Below, in pieces: positions 25,688-35,544 of a DNA stretch of 59,745 nucleotides. The notes under the pieces are model-generated. The model did no database searches. It was not told where the DNA came from and was given only the letters and a program-made list of their open reading frames with translations. Made by a program: the position numbers and the translations under genes. Source of the stretch: Tissierellia bacterium (GTDB lineage Bacteria > Bacillota > Clostridia > Tissierellales > Sedimentibacteraceae); NCBI GenBank assembly GCA_012518555.1, contig JAAYRW010000043.1:1-59745 (forward strand), written 5' to 3'. Numbering within the stretch: position 1 is the first letter of the stretch; each line of letters opens with the position of its first letter.

Positions 25688-26728
25688 ATGTCTTTAACTT
25701 ATAAAGAATCAGGTGTTGATGTAAATGCAGGATATGAAACTGTAAAACTTATTAAAGATTATGTTAAAAAAACATATACCAAGGGCGTAATGTCAGATAT
25801 AGGCGGCTTTGGAGGAATGTTTGCAATCGATAAAGATCAATATGAAGAGCCTGTATTAGTTTCCGGAACAGACGGAGTAGGAACCAAGATTATGATTGCA
25901 TTTATGGCGGACAAACATAACACCATAGGGGAAGATGCTGTTGCTATGTGTGTTAACGATATTATATGTAGTGGTGCAAAACCATTGTTTTTCTTAGATT
26001 ATATTGCAACAGGCAAGTTGCAGCCGGAAAAAGCAGCAAGTATAGTAAAAGGTGTTTCAGAGGGCTGTATTAAATCAGGGGCTGCCTTAATAGGTGGTGA
26101 AACTGCCGAAATGCCGGGGCTTTACGCTGAGGGAGAATATGATATTGCAGGATTTTGTGTAGGAATTGTAGATAAAAAGAAAATAATAGATGGTTCTAAA
26201 ATAATTGAAGGGGATGTTCTTATTGGAATTCCTTCTAGCGGTATTCACAGCAATGGATATTCTTTAGTTAGAAAAGTATTTTTTGATCATAAAAATTATA
26301 GAATTAACCAATATGTAGAAGAATTAGGAACAACTTTAGGAGAGGCACTATTAATTCCTACAAGAATATATCCTAAATTAATACTAGAACTTTTATCAAA
26401 ATTTGAAATAAAGGGTATATCTAATATTACTGGTGGAGGATTTTACGAAAATATACCTCGTATGTTTCCAGAAGGAATAAGTGCAGATATAAGAACGGAA
26501 AATATTAATGTATTACCTATATTTAACCTTATTCAAAGAGAGGGAAATATTGATATAGATGAAATGTATTCTACTTTCAACATGGGGATTGGAATGGTTT
26601 TATGTGTAGGACAGGATCTTGCCGATGAGGTAATAAGTTACTTAAAAGGCCTAGGAGAAATACCTGTGATTATAGGTAGGACAGTAAGAAGGGAAGGCGG
26701 TCTTAAAATATGCCACAAACAAAAATAG
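25688..26728 (+). CDS. purM: Phosphoribosylformylglycinamidine cyclo-ligase (AIR synthetase) PurM
   Basis: The 346-residue protein shows [65 protein letters not shown] and [14 protein letters not shown], a full set of AIR synthetase motifs. It closes the imidazole ring. RBS AGGAGG overlaps the purF stop region. The end overlaps purN by 19 bases. Confidence 0.97.
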   Translation: MSLTYKESGVDVNAGYETVKLIKDYVKKTYTKGVMSDIGGFGGMFAIDKDQYEEPVLVSGTDGVGTKIMIAFMADKHNTIGEDAVAMCVNDIICSGAKPLFFLDYIATGKLQPEKAASIVKGVSEGCIKSGAALIGGETAEMPGLYAEGEYDIAGFCVGIVDKKKIIDGSKIIEGDVLIGIPSSGIHSNGYSLVRKVFFDHKNYRINQYVEELGTTLGEALLIPTRIYPKLILELLSKFEIKGISNITGGGFYENIPRMFPEGISADIRTENINVLPIFNLIQREGNIDIDEMYSTFNMGIGMVLCVGQDLADEVISYLKGLGEIPVIIGRTVRREGGLKICHKQK

Positions 26729-27366
26729 CTGTATTAATTTCCGGTTCCGGTTCTAATTTACAGTCTATAATAGATAAGATTAACAGTGGAAAGATTAAAG
26801 GAGAAATTGCCGTCGTTATATCTAACAAAAAAGATGCCTATGGATTAGAAAGGGCTCGAAAGAACAATATTCCTGCAATCTATATAAACTACAAAGATTA
26901 TCCCGACTATGAAAAATTCAACCAGGCAATAATTGAAGAACTTGAAAAACGAGCTATAGATTTAGTGGTATTGGCAGGATATCTAAAAATTTTATCTAAA
27001 GACTTTATCGAAAAATACAAGAACAGGATAATTAACGTACATCCATCCTTAATTCCCAGCTTTTGCGGGAAAGGTTACTATGGAATCAAGGTGCACCAGG
27101 CTGCTATTGACTATGGAGTAAAAATAAGCGGTGCTAGCGTACACTTTGTAGATAAGGGAGCGGATACAGGTCCCATTATAATTCAAGAAGCGGTAGAAGT
27201 AAGCAATGAAGACAATGCTCAAACTTTACAGCAGAAAATATTGAAAATTGAACATAAAATACTTCCCTTAGCAGTTAAATATTACTGTGAAGGTAAAATT
27301 GAAATACGAGGAAGAAAAGTTATTATAAAGGAGAGTATAGATGAGAGCTTTAATAAGCGTATCTAA
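26710..27366 (+). CDS. purN: Phosphoribosylglycinamide formyltransferase PurN
   Basis: PurN transfers formyl from 10-formyl-THF to GAR. The 218-residue protein begins [18 protein letters not shown], with the active-site Asn and His in [11 protein letters not shown] and the catalytic Asp in [11 protein letters not shown]. It starts inside purM (19-bp overlap) and ends inside purH (26-bp overlap), so translation is probably coupled. The order purF-M-N-H-D is standard for clostridia. Confidence 0.96.
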   Translation: MPQTKIAVLISGSGSNLQSIIDKINSGKIKGEIAVVISNKKDAYGLERARKNNIPAIYINYKDYPDYEKFNQAIIEELEKRAIDLVVLAGYLKILSKDFIEKYKNRIINVHPSLIPSFCGKGYYGIKVHQAAIDYGVKISGASVHFVDKGADTGPIIIQEAVEVSNEDNAQTLQQKILKIEHKILPLAVKYYCEGKIEIRGRKVIIKESIDESFNKRI

Positions 27367-28897
27367 TAAAAGTGGTATAGTTGAATTTGCAGAAGAACTT
27401 ACTAAATTAGGCATAGAGATTGTATCTACAGGAGGAACCTATAAAGTACTTAAGGAATCAGGAATTGAAGCTATTGAAATTTCAGAGCTAACAAATTTTC
27501 CCGAATGTTTAGATGGAAGAGTAAAAACCCTACATCCTAACATTCATGGAGGGATTTTGGCAATGCGCTCTAAGACAGGACATATGAAGCAGCTAACTGA
27601 TTTAAATATTGAAACGATAGATTTAGTAGTAGTAAATTTATATCCTTTTAAAGAAACTATTTTAAAGAAAGATGTTAGCCTTGAGGAAGCTATAGAAAAT
27701 ATAGATATAGGCGGCCCTACAATGCTTCGTGCTGCAGCTAAAAACTACAAGGATGTAACTGTAGTAGTTGATCCTGAAGATTATGAAAAAGTTTTGAAAG
27801 AATTAAAAGAAAATGGAAGAACTGCCTTGGAAACTAAATTTTATCTTTCTTCAAAAGTATTCGCTCATACGGCACATTATGACACCTTAATTGCAAGCTA
27901 TATAAGAAATGAAAGAAAAGACTATAGCCTTCCTGAAACATTTACAATGACTTATGAGAAAATTCAGGAAATGCGCTACGGTGAAAACCCCCATCAGAAG
28001 GCAGCCTTTTACAAGGAAGTAAAAAACCATCAGGGATTTTTAACATCGGCAGAAAAGCTTCACGGGAAAGAATTGTCTTTTAATAATATAAATGATACTA
28101 ATGGGGCTTTAGAATTATTAAAAGAATTTGAAGAGCCTACAGTAGTAGCTTGTAAACATTCAAATCCATGTGGTGTAGGATGTGGAGATAATATTTACAC
28201 TGCTTATATGAAGGCCTACCAGGCAGACCCTACTTCCATATTCGGAGGAATAGTTGTATTTAACAGGGAAGTAGATGAAAAAGCAGCTTTAGAAATAAAT
28301 AAAATATTTATTGAAATTATTGCAGCACCTTCTTATAGTACAAAAGCGTTGGAAATACTTAAATCTAAGAAAAATATTCGAATATTAAAAATAGAAAATA
28401 TTTCACAAAAATTAGATGAAAACTCCTATGACATTAAGAAGGTTGCGGGAGGTATTTTAGTTCAGACTATAGACTCAAAACTATTTGATGAAAGCTATGG
28501 TCTAAAGACCGTTACGGAAAAAAACCCAAGTTCTGCGGAAATGAAAGATTTACTTATGGCATGGAAAATTGTAAAACATACTAAGTCAAATGGAATTGCC
28601 TTAGTAAAAAATGGTCAGTCTATAGGAATTGGACCTGGTCAAGTAAACCGAATATGGGCTTGTAAGCAGGCTATAGAACATGCTTATGAGTTTTTAGGGG
28701 AAGAAAGTACCCGGGGAGCAGTTCTTGCTTCAGATGCCTTTTTTCCTTTTCCTGACTGTGTAGAAGAAGCAGCAAAGGCTGGAATAACTGCAATTATTCA
28801 ACCGGGAGGCTCCATAAGGGACAATGACTCAATAGAAGCATGCGACAAACATAATATTTCTATGGTTTTCACCAATATGAGACATTTTAAACATTAG
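27341..28897 (+). CDS. purH: Bifunctional AICAR formyltransferase / IMP cyclohydrolase PurH
   Basis: The 518-residue protein covers both halves: the N-terminal cyclohydrolase ([42 protein letters not shown]) and the C-terminal transformylase ([26 protein letters not shown] with the catalytic Lys-His pair, [11 protein letters not shown], final HFKH). It completes IMP. RBS AAGGAG lies inside the 3' end of purN. Confidence 0.97.
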   Translation: MRALISVSNKSGIVEFAEELTKLGIEIVSTGGTYKVLKESGIEAIEISELTNFPECLDGRVKTLHPNIHGGILAMRSKTGHMKQLTDLNIETIDLVVVNLYPFKETILKKDVSLEEAIENIDIGGPTMLRAAAKNYKDVTVVVDPEDYEKVLKELKENGRTALETKFYLSSKVFAHTAHYDTLIASYIRNERKDYSLPETFTMTYEKIQEMRYGENPHQKAAFYKEVKNHQGFLTSAEKLHGKELSFNNINDTNGALELLKEFEEPTVVACKHSNPCGVGCGDNIYTAYMKAYQADPTSIFGGIVVFNREVDEKAALEINKIFIEIIAAPSYSTKALEILKSKKNIRILKIENISQKLDENSYDIKKVAGGILVQTIDSKLFDESYGLKTVTEKNPSSAEMKDLLMAWKIVKHTKSNGIALVKNGQSIGIGPGQVNRIWACKQAIEHAYEFLGEESTRGAVLASDAFFPFPDCVEEAAKAGITAIIQPGGSIRDNDSIEACDKHNISMVFTNMRHFKH

Positions 28898-28911
28898 GAG
28901 GAAATAGGGAT

Positions 28912-30165
28912 ATGAAAATACTTGTTGTAGGTAGTGGTGCAAGAGAGCATGCTATTTGCTGGAAAATAATAAAAAGTAACAAAGTTTCCAAGCTATATTG
29001 TGCTCCCGGAAATGGTGGAATAGCACAATTAGCTGAATGTATAGATATAAAAGTTAATGATTTAGATAGAATAGTAGAGTTTTCTACAGTAAATAAAATC
29101 GATTTAGTGGTTGTAGGACCGGAGGAGCCTTTAGTGGCGGGTTTAGTTGATAAATTAAATGAAAATGGAATAAAGGCTTTCGGTCCTAGGAAAAATGGAG
29201 CCTTATTTGAAGGAAGTAAGTCTTATTCAAAAGATTTTATGAAAAAATATAAGATCCCTTCCGCAGACTACAAAGTATATACAAATTCTAAAAAGGCAAT
29301 TGAAGAATTAAATAGATTTCAAACTCCCATAGTAGTTAAAGCGGATGGTCTTGCTGCAGGCAAAGGAGTTCTTATATGTGAAACTGTAAAAGAAGCTGAA
29401 GTAGCAATTAGATCTATAATGGATGAGAAACAATTTGGCCATGCAGGAGAGACAGTAGTAATCGAGGAATTCCTCCGAGGAAGGGAAGCATCTTTACTTT
29501 GTTTCGTTGACGGTAAAAATATTATTCCTATGGAAAGTGCAAGAGATTATAAAAAAGCATATGATAATGACAAAGGTCTTAACACAGGTGGTATGGGCTG
29601 CTTTTCCCCTAACCCTATTTACACTGATCAATTAAATAAATATATTAAGGAAAACATATTAGATAATACCTTAAAAGGATTTTTAAATGAAAATATTGAC
29701 TTCAAAGGTGTATTGTTCATAGGTTTGATGATAGAAAACAATAAGGCTAAAGTTTTAGAATATAACACTCGTTTCGGAGATCCGGAAACCGAAGTAGTTC
29801 TCCCTAGGTTAGAATCTGACCTAGTAGATATTATGCTTAAATGTATAGAGGGCAATCTAAATGAAAATGATTTAAAGTGGAAAGATGAGAAATGCCTTAC
29901 AGTAGTTTTAGCTTCCGGTGGATATCCTGAAAAATACGAAAAAGGTAAAGAAATTACAGGACTTAATGAAGTAAGTGAAGATATAATTGTTTTCCACGGT
30001 GGCACGAAATTATCAGGGGATAAGTTGTTAACTAATGGAGGAAGAGTTTTAGCTATAACTTCCATGGGAAAAACTTTAGAAGAAGCTAAAAAGAAAGTAT
30101 ACGAGAATATTAATAAAATAAAATTTGATAAAATGCAATATAGAAGAGACATAGCTAAAATATAA
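28912..30165 (+). CDS. purD: Phosphoribosylamine-glycine ligase PurD
   Basis: The 417-residue ATP-grasp enzyme begins MKILVVGSGAREHAICWKI. Further motifs are VVGPEEPLVAGLVD, VKADGLAAGKGV, NTGGMGCFSPNP and EYNTRFGDPETEVVLPRL. It joins phosphoribosylamine to glycine, the second step. RBS AGGAGG, 14 bp after purH. It is the last gene of the purine operon; a repeat with terminator potential follows. Confidence 0.97.
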   Translation: MKILVVGSGAREHAICWKIIKSNKVSKLYCAPGNGGIAQLAECIDIKVNDLDRIVEFSTVNKIDLVVVGPEEPLVAGLVDKLNENGIKAFGPRKNGALFEGSKSYSKDFMKKYKIPSADYKVYTNSKKAIEELNRFQTPIVVKADGLAAGKGVLICETVKEAEVAIRSIMDEKQFGHAGETVVIEEFLRGREASLLCFVDGKNIIPMESARDYKKAYDNDKGLNTGGMGCFSPNPIYTDQLNKYIKENILDNTLKGFLNENIDFKGVLFIGLMIENNKAKVLEYNTRFGDPETEVVLPRLESDLVDIMLKCIEGNLNENDLKWKDEKCLTVVLASGGYPEKYEKGKEITGLNEVSEDIIVFHGGTKLSGDKLLTNGGRVLAITSMGKTLEEAKKKVYENINKIKFDKMQYRRDIAKI

Positions 30166-30171
30166 ATGATT

Positions 30172-30254
30172 GTCATTCTGAAGGCAGTGAAGAATTTAGG
30201 TTTTCGGTTTTCGATCCCGGTGATCCTTCTTTGCCGCTTAGGATGACTATTTTT
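30172..30254. repeat. MITE/REP-like inverted repeat after purD
   Basis: GTCATTCTGA... (from 30172) and ...CTTAGGATGAC (to 30247) form imperfect inverted arms of about 26 bases; the inner parts GGCAgtGAAG and CTTCttTGCC also pair. The end sequences resemble the dispersed 'GTCATTCTGAGCGAAGCGAAGAATC' repeats seen in many bacterial genomes. TATTTTTT (30248-30254) follows, so it may also end the purine transcript. Confidence 0.5.
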
Positions 30255-30321
30255 TGCCGATTTTTATCATTATGATTGGACAGATGAATATATTATAACA
30301 AACGGTTAAAAGGAGGATGTT

Positions 30322-31593
30322 ATGTACATTCATGTTGTTCAAAAAGGGGAAGTGTTATGGAAAATTGCTGATTATTATAATGTAAATATTCAGGATATTA
30401 TAACTCTTAATGGAATTCCTGATCCGGGTCTTTTATTACCGGGGCAAGCTCTCTTAATCCCTACCCAAGAAAATACTTATACTGTTGGACAGGGAGATAC
30501 TATTTGGCAAATAGCACAGAATTATGGAGTTAGGGTCCAAGACTTGCTATGGGAAAACAGAATTTTAGACCCTAATTTAATTTATCCAGGTTATGTACTG
30601 ACTATACCCCAAAAAGATAAGCCTGAAATTGAAGTAAATGCATTTACATATTTTTTAGCTACTGAAGCAGTACCCATAGTTAGGGAAGCGGGAGATTATC
30701 TCACATATTTAAGTCCTTTTGCATATTTAATTAACGAAGATGGAAGTTTAGTAAGTATCGATGATGAGCCGGCTATAGCTGAAGCCTTTGCAGAAGGTGT
30801 TGTACCTATGATGGCAATTGTTAATTTTACCATAAATGTAGAAGGAGAAAATTTAGCTAATAAAGTATTAAATAATCCTGAAACAGTCAATATATTACAG
30901 GAAAATATACTAAATACAATGAGGGATAAGGGATATCAAGGTTTGAATATTGACTTTGAATATGTTCTTCCAGAAGATAGAGAAGCCTACAATAGTTTTT
31001 TAGCATCTACTGTTGAAAAATTGCATAATGAAGGTTATTTCGTTTCTACATCTCTTGCACCTAAAATCAGTGGTGAACAAGTGGGGCTTTTGTATGAAGC
31101 TCACGATTATCCTGCCCATGGAGAATTAGCTGATTTTGTAGTTCTTATGACCTATGAATGGGGTTGGAGAGGTGGTCAACCCAGAGCCATATCGCCTATT
31201 AATGAAATAGAGAAGGTTTTAGACTATGCCGTATCTGTAATTCCAAGGGACAAAATATTAATGGGATTTCAAATATATGCAAGGGATTGGCAAATCCCAT
31301 TTCAGCAGGGACAAGAAGCAGAAACCATAAGTGTGCAAGAGGCAATGAATATAGCCTATGAACATATGGTAGAAATTAAATATGATTACCTTAGCCAGTC
31401 TCCTTATTTTAATTATACTGACGAAGAGGGAAATGCTCACGTAGTTTGGTTTGAAGATGCAAGAAGTGCTCAGGCCAAATTTGATGCAGTAAAAGATTAC
31501 GGCTTAAGGGGAGTAAGTTACTGGGGATTGGGCTATGAATTTCCGCAAAATTTCCCCCTTTTAGCCGATAACTTTCAAATAGAAAAATTATAG
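30322..31593 (+). CDS. LysM-GH18 protein (YaaH/SleL-type spore cortex hydrolase)
   Basis: The 423-residue protein has two N-terminal LysM domains (about 1-46, MYIHVVQKGEVLWKIADYY; about 50-95, TYTVGQGDTIWQIAQNYG) and a GH18 barrel (about 105-420). The catalytic DxE-type motif is NIDFEYV (about 210-216). No signal peptide is present, as in SleL/YaaH, which is made in the mother cell and works on cortex fragments during germination as an N-acetylglucosaminidase. RBS AGGAGG. It stands alone between the purine operon and the ferredoxin gene. Orthology to SleL rather than a vegetative enzyme is inference from layout. Confidence 0.88.
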   Translation: MYIHVVQKGEVLWKIADYYNVNIQDIITLNGIPDPGLLLPGQALLIPTQENTYTVGQGDTIWQIAQNYGVRVQDLLWENRILDPNLIYPGYVLTIPQKDKPEIEVNAFTYFLATEAVPIVREAGDYLTYLSPFAYLINEDGSLVSIDDEPAIAEAFAEGVVPMMAIVNFTINVEGENLANKVLNNPETVNILQENILNTMRDKGYQGLNIDFEYVLPEDREAYNSFLASTVEKLHNEGYFVSTSLAPKISGEQVGLLYEAHDYPAHGELADFVVLMTYEWGWRGGQPRAISPINEIEKVLDYAVSVIPRDKILMGFQIYARDWQIPFQQGQEAETISVQEAMNIAYEHMVEIKYDYLSQSPYFNYTDEEGNAHVVWFEDARSAQAKFDAVKDYGLRGVSYWGLGYEFPQNFPLLADNFQIEKL

Positions 31594-31610
31594 TGTATTT
31601 TTAATAAATA

Positions 31611-31639
31611 TGTGGTATTATATTAAAAAATATACCACA
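31611..31639 (+). promoter_or_regulatory. Inverted repeat just upstream of the ferredoxin ribosome site
   Basis: TGTGGTAT (31611-31618) and ATACCACA (31632-31639) are perfect 8-bp complements around TATTATATTAAAAAA, which contains possible -10 boxes. The AGGAGG site follows at once. It may be an operator or an early hairpin. Confidence 0.35.
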
Positions 31640-31650
31640 AGGAGGAAGTT

Positions 31651-31839
31651 ATGAAGGCTACTGTCGACAGAGATGCATGCATAAGCTGCGGATTATGCGT
31701 GTCAATATGTCCCGACGTATTTGAAATGGACGATGAAGACATTTCTGTAGTTAAAGTTGATCCCATACCTGCAGAATTTGAGGAATGTGCTAAAGAAGCA
31801 GAAGATGCCTGTCCAACAAATGCAATTATAGTAGAATAA
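31651..31839 (+). CDS. Single-cluster [4Fe-4S] ferredoxin
   Basis: The 62-residue acidic protein has cluster ligands in CISCGLC (C10, C13, C16) and C54 in DACPTNAI. C20 and C46 are placed as in Thermotoga-type ferredoxins, where they may form a disulfide. Only one cluster fits, unlike the 2[4Fe-4S] clostridial type. It could accept electrons from the Ior enzyme encoded 13 kb upstream. RBS AAGGAGG; monocistronic, with a palindromic terminator after it. Confidence 0.93.
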   Translation: MKATVDRDACISCGLCVSICPDVFEMDDEDISVVKVDPIPAEFEECAKEAEDACPTNAIIVE

Positions 31840-31860
31840 ATTATTATTTGAAGAATTGCT

Positions 31861-31898
31861 TTCCACATTTTATTGTATACAATAAAATGTGGAATTTT
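31861..31898. terminator. 34-bp perfect palindrome, terminator
   Basis: TTCCACATTTTATTGTA (31861-31877) and its exact complement (31878-31894) form a 34-bp perfect palindrome, followed by TTTT. It ends the ferredoxin transcript. Confidence 0.75.
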
Positions 31899-31909
31899 AA
31901 TGAATTGTT

Positions 31910-31918
31910 TGCTATACT
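31910..31918 (+). promoter_or_regulatory. Extended -10 promoter of the amino-sugar kinase gene
   Basis: TGCTATACT (31910-31918) is an extended -10 box located 21 bp before the ATG. No good -35 is seen. Confidence 0.4.
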
Positions 31919-31938
31919 AAAAAGAGGGTGGTGAACTT

Positions 31939-32829
31939 ATGAAATACATAGTTGGAATCGATTCGGGAGGCACTAAGTCAGAATTAGTAGCATATAGTTT
32001 AGACCACAATCCCATACTAAGTAAAATAGGGGGATTTGGTAATCCTGCAGTAAGTTTAGATAAAACCATTAATAACCTTATATCATTAATATATGAATGT
32101 GTTAATGAACTGGGAAGAGATAATTGCGTACTTATTGCAATAGGTATGGCAGGCGTAGAAACGGGAAATTGTGCTGAGCTTATTAAAAAATACCTCCAAG
32201 GTGCATTCGGGGTAAATACGCTTATTATGAATGATGGCGAGATGGCATGTAAGGCATACTTCGGTAGCCAAGATGGAATTCTCACAATTTCAGGGACAGG
32301 TTCTTCCTGCTACGTTCAAAAGGATGGAAAAGGTGAAATGTTAGGAGGATGGGGACATGTATTGGGAGATGAAGGCAGTGGTTACCATACAGTACTCCAG
32401 GTTTTTAAAAACATTATTTATATGTTGGATAGAAATATTCCCTTTGACAATTTAAGTATGAAAATTCTTGAATCGACAGGAGGCTGTAGCCGTTCTGATA
32501 TAATGAATTTCATTTATAATAATGACAAAAATAAAATTGCCGGGCTTTTTCCCCTGATAGCTCATTCTGCCCAAGATGGAGATCCTTATTCGGCAATGTT
32601 AATAGAAAATGCAGGCAGATACCTGGCAGAACTAACAGAGCTAGCTTATAAAAAGAAAAATTTTAAAGGAAGTGTAAAGTTAGGGCTAAAAGGTGGAGTA
32701 TTTCATAATGGCTCCTTACGTTCAACATATATTGAAGAAGTTCAAAAAAGGTTAAATTGCTTTGACCTAATAGGAGAAGATATATCCACCACAAGAGCAG
32801 TTATATATCTTAATAAATCAATAGAGTAG
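31939..32829 (+). CDS. BadF/BadG-type ASKHA kinase, probable N-acetylglucosamine (MurNAc) kinase
   Basis: The 296-residue protein begins YIVGIDSGGTKSELVAY (phosphate 1 loop). MNDGEMACKAYFG (about 95), LTISGTGSSCYV (phosphate 2), LGGWGHVLGDEGSGY (about 135-149) and a C-terminal LKGGVFHNG follow. The GWGxxxGDEGSG block is typical of GlcNAc kinases of the BadF family, including MurK of Clostridium. It may recycle amino sugars from wall or cortex fragments, which would fit the nearby LysM/GH18 gene. RBS GAGGGTGG. The next gene is 14 bp downstream. Confidence 0.82.
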   Translation: MKYIVGIDSGGTKSELVAYSLDHNPILSKIGGFGNPAVSLDKTINNLISLIYECVNELGRDNCVLIAIGMAGVETGNCAELIKKYLQGAFGVNTLIMNDGEMACKAYFGSQDGILTISGTGSSCYVQKDGKGEMLGGWGHVLGDEGSGYHTVLQVFKNIIYMLDRNIPFDNLSMKILESTGGCSRSDIMNFIYNNDKNKIAGLFPLIAHSAQDGDPYSAMLIENAGRYLAELTELAYKKKNFKGSVKLGLKGGVFHNGSLRSTYIEEVQKRLNCFDLIGEDISTTRAVIYLNKSIE

Positions 32830-32843
32830 GACATAAAAGTATA

Positions 32844-33668
32844 ATGGAAAGATACGAAAAGATAGAAAGAAGTATTGTTAAAAGATTCAGGAAATCAATA
32901 TGGTCAAAATTTATTTCCGCTATCAAGGAATATAAGTTAATACAGGATGAGGATAAAATTGCAGTTTGTATATCCGGAGGCAAGGATTCAATGTTGATGG
33001 CTAAATGCTTGCAACATCTTCAAAAATATAGCGAATTGAAATTTGAAACAGAATATATAGTGATGGATCCGGGTTACAATGAAGAAAACAGGCAACAAAT
33101 AATCGAAAATTCAAAATTATTAAATATTCCTATTAATATTTTCGAAAGCCCTATTTTTGACATAGTTACGAAAGTTACAGAAACTCCATGTTATTTGTGT
33201 GCTAGAATGCGCAGGGGTTATCTATATAGGAAAGCAAAGAAGTTAGGATGCAATAAAATAGCTTTAGGACATCATTTTAATGATGTAATTGAAACGGTGC
33301 TTATGAGTATGCTTTATGCGGCAGAAATTAAAACTATGATGCCTAAGCTGCATAGTACAAAACACCAAGGTATGGAACTTATAAGACCAATCTACAAAAT
33401 CCGTGAAGAAGATATTATTTCTTGGACTAAATACAATGATTTAAACTTTATTCAATGTGCTTGCAGTGTGGCAGAAAAAAACAATGAGCAGGGCACAGGT
33501 TCTAAAAGACAAGAAATGAAATTATTAATAAAAGAATTAAAAGAGGTTAATCCTAATATAGATACAAATATTTTTAAGAGTATTCATAATGTAAATTTAG
33601 AAACGGTTATAGGATATAGGAAGGGAAATGAATATAAAAGTTTTCTTGATGACTATAATGTAGAATAA
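32844..33668 (+). CDS. PP-loop ATPase of the TtcA/TilS family (tRNA thiolation type)
   Basis: The 274-residue protein has the PP-loop SGGKDS (44-49), a CxxC pair C116/C119 in TPCYLCARMRRGYLY, and LGHHFNDVIETVLMSMLYA, as in TtcA-like proteins that adenylate a tRNA base and thiolate it using an Fe-S cluster. TtcA makes 2-thiocytidine at position 32; Firmicute paralogues may have other targets. Ribosome site is weak (AGTAGGA). Probably co-transcribed with the kinase upstream, although no functional link is evident. Confidence 0.82.
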   Translation: MERYEKIERSIVKRFRKSIWSKFISAIKEYKLIQDEDKIAVCISGGKDSMLMAKCLQHLQKYSELKFETEYIVMDPGYNEENRQQIIENSKLLNIPINIFESPIFDIVTKVTETPCYLCARMRRGYLYRKAKKLGCNKIALGHHFNDVIETVLMSMLYAAEIKTMMPKLHSTKHQGMELIRPIYKIREEDIISWTKYNDLNFIQCACSVAEKNNEQGTGSKRQEMKLLIKELKEVNPNIDTNIFKSIHNVNLETVIGYRKGNEYKSFLDDYNVE

Positions 33669-33755
33669 TAAAATTGTTTAGCTTTATAAAAATATGGGTA
33701 TAATTTTAACCTAAGGAAATAATAGCTATTCTTATTTTAATGGAGGCGAGTATTA

Positions 33756-34817
33756 TTGGGTAGAAGAGGCGGTGCCGGAGGTGGTTTTAGCGGCGGCAGA
33801 GGAGGAGGTGGCTCCTTGGGAGGAAGCAGAGCTGGCGGCGGACGAATAGGAGGCCTCGGTTCTCCAGGCAGAAGTGGTGGTAGACCGAGAGGTTCTTTCG
33901 GAGGAACTGGCGGCGGAGTATTCGGCGGTAGTAGCAATAGGAAAACTACAGGTCCAGGATTTGGTACGGGTTATATTTTGGGTAGGGGCTTCAGACCTTT
34001 TGGCTATTATGGTGGAGGTTTTGGACGTCCTCCTAGGCGCTCTAGAGGTTCTTCAGGATGCGGTTGCCTTACTATAATTATTGCTTTTATTTTATTGCTG
34101 ATTATTTCTGCAGTTGTTTTCTCTGCTCTTCCTATAAACAGCGGCGGTCAACTAACAAAATCTACTGTTGAAAGAGTGTCTCTTCCTGCAGGAGTAGTAA
34201 ATGAAACAAATTATTTTACTGATGAATTAGCTTGGATAGGTAACGAAACTAAGCTTACTGAAGGTATGAGAAATTTCTACAAAAAGACAGGTGTTCAGCC
34301 ATACTTGTATATAACGGATACAATTAATGGTTCCCATTTTCCTACTCTAGAGGAATTAGAGGACTTTGCCAATAATTTATACGATGAATTATTTACCGAC
34401 GAGGCCCATTTGTTATTAGTATTTTTTGAATATGAAGGCAGTTACATGACTTGGTATGTAACGGGAACTCAGGCCAAGACGGTTATAGATAGGGAAGCGG
34501 GAGATATACTTTTAGACTACTTAGATAGATACTATTATGATAGTAGTTTAAGCGATGAAGAATATTTTAGCAAATCATTTAATGAGGCAGCAATTAGGAT
34601 AATGACAGTAACCCGTTCGCCTTGGATTGGAGTATTGGTTGTTATAGGAATTGGATTTGTTGTTTTAATACTTTTTCTTTGGTGGAGAAAGTCAAAAGAA
34701 CAAAAGAACTTGGAAGCTAAACGAAGAGAAGAAATATTAAATACACCTTTAGACAGATTTGGCGATAAAGAAGCAGAAGATTTAATGAAAAAATATAAAG
34801 ATATTAATGATAAATAA
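33756..34817 (+). CDS. Glycine-rich membrane protein with TPM-like domain
   Basis: The 353-residue protein starts at TTG with GGAGGCGA upstream. Residues 1-105 are extremely rich in Gly, Arg and Ser (GRGGGGSLGG type), then a membrane segment (about 107-130). A TPM-like extracytoplasmic domain (about 140-290, FTDELAWIGNETKLTEGMRNFYKKTG... ...LVFFEYEGSYMTWYVTGTQA) is followed by a second membrane segment (about 292-312) and a charged cytoplasmic tail. TPM domains occur in stress and photosystem-repair proteins of uncertain function. The pspA-like gene 38 bp downstream suggests an envelope-stress pair. A TATAAT (33699-33704) lies upstream with a poor -35. Confidence 0.75.
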   Translation: MGRRGGAGGGFSGGRGGGGSLGGSRAGGGRIGGLGSPGRSGGRPRGSFGGTGGGVFGGSSNRKTTGPGFGTGYILGRGFRPFGYYGGGFGRPPRRSRGSSGCGCLTIIIAFILLLIISAVVFSALPINSGGQLTKSTVERVSLPAGVVNETNYFTDELAWIGNETKLTEGMRNFYKKTGVQPYLYITDTINGSHFPTLEELEDFANNLYDELFTDEAHLLLVFFEYEGSYMTWYVTGTQAKTVIDREAGDILLDYLDRYYYDSSLSDEEYFSKSFNEAAIRIMTVTRSPWIGVLVVIGIGFVVLILFLWWRKSKEQKNLEAKRREEILNTPLDRFGDKEAEDLMKKYKDINDK

Positions 34818-34855
34818 AACTTTGTTATAAGCAGCTTTGTTAAAAGGAGGATAAA

Positions 34856-35533
34856 ATGTCAATTTTAGAAAGATTTGGGGATATTATCAAAGCAAATATA
34901 AATGTCTTGCTAGATAAAATGGAAGATCCTGAAAAGATGATTGATCAATACTTAGAAGATATGATGAAGGATCTTGCGGAAGTAAAGAGAAGTACTGCCT
35001 CAGTTATGGCAGAAGAAACACGAACTAAAAGACTAGTAGATGAAAATCAGGCAGAGGTAGCAAAATATGCTGAATTTGCAAAGAAAGCATTATTAGCTGG
35101 TAATGAAGATGATGCTAGGGTGTTTGTAAACAAAAAGCAAGAGTTAGAAAATGCAGGAGCCGGACTTATGACCGCCTATGCAGCAGCTCACGAAAATGCA
35201 ATTAAAATGCGACAAATGCATGATAAATTAACTTCGGATATTGAAACATTAAAGGCAAGGCGGAATGTTATAAAGTCAAAAGTTAAAGTTGCAAAAACCC
35301 AAACTACTATAAACGCAGCTACTCAGGCAACTAAGAAAATAACCGGTGCTCAAAGTGCTTTTGAGCGTATGGAAGAAAAGGCCAGCAGAATGTTAGATGA
35401 AGCCAATGCCATGGCTGAACTTAACAAGGAACCTATAGATAAAGCAAAGGCTTTAGAAGAAAAATATGCTTCGATGGGAAATGCATCAGTAGATGAAGAA
35501 TTAAACAAATTAAAAGAAGAGTTAGGATTATAA
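34856..35533 (+). CDS. PspA/IM30 family protein
   Basis: The 225-residue coiled-coil protein starts MSILERFGDIIKANINVLLD and continues with EDPEKMIDQYLEDMMKDLAEVKRS, the PspA/Vipp1 pattern, with long helices up to about 190 and an acidic end. PspA proteins bind stressed membranes and form large oligomers. RBS AAAGGAGG. Probably co-transcribed with the TPM-like gene upstream; a terminator follows. No pspF-type regulator is adjacent. The downstream sigma-54 activator has PAS domains and a separate promoter region, so it is more likely linked to the acid operon. Confidence 0.93.
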   Translation: MSILERFGDIIKANINVLLDKMEDPEKMIDQYLEDMMKDLAEVKRSTASVMAEETRTKRLVDENQAEVAKYAEFAKKALLAGNEDDARVFVNKKQELENAGAGLMTAYAAAHENAIKMRQMHDKLTSDIETLKARRNVIKSKVKVAKTQTTINAATQATKKITGAQSAFERMEEKASRMLDEANAMAELNKEPIDKAKALEEKYASMGNASVDEELNKLKEELGL

Positions 35534-35544
35534 GAGAAAATAAA

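Noticed and set aside
33737..33937. Antisense open frame encoding a proline-rich peptide
   Set aside because: It is the complement of the GGN codons of the glycine-rich gene on the + strand; no ribosome site.
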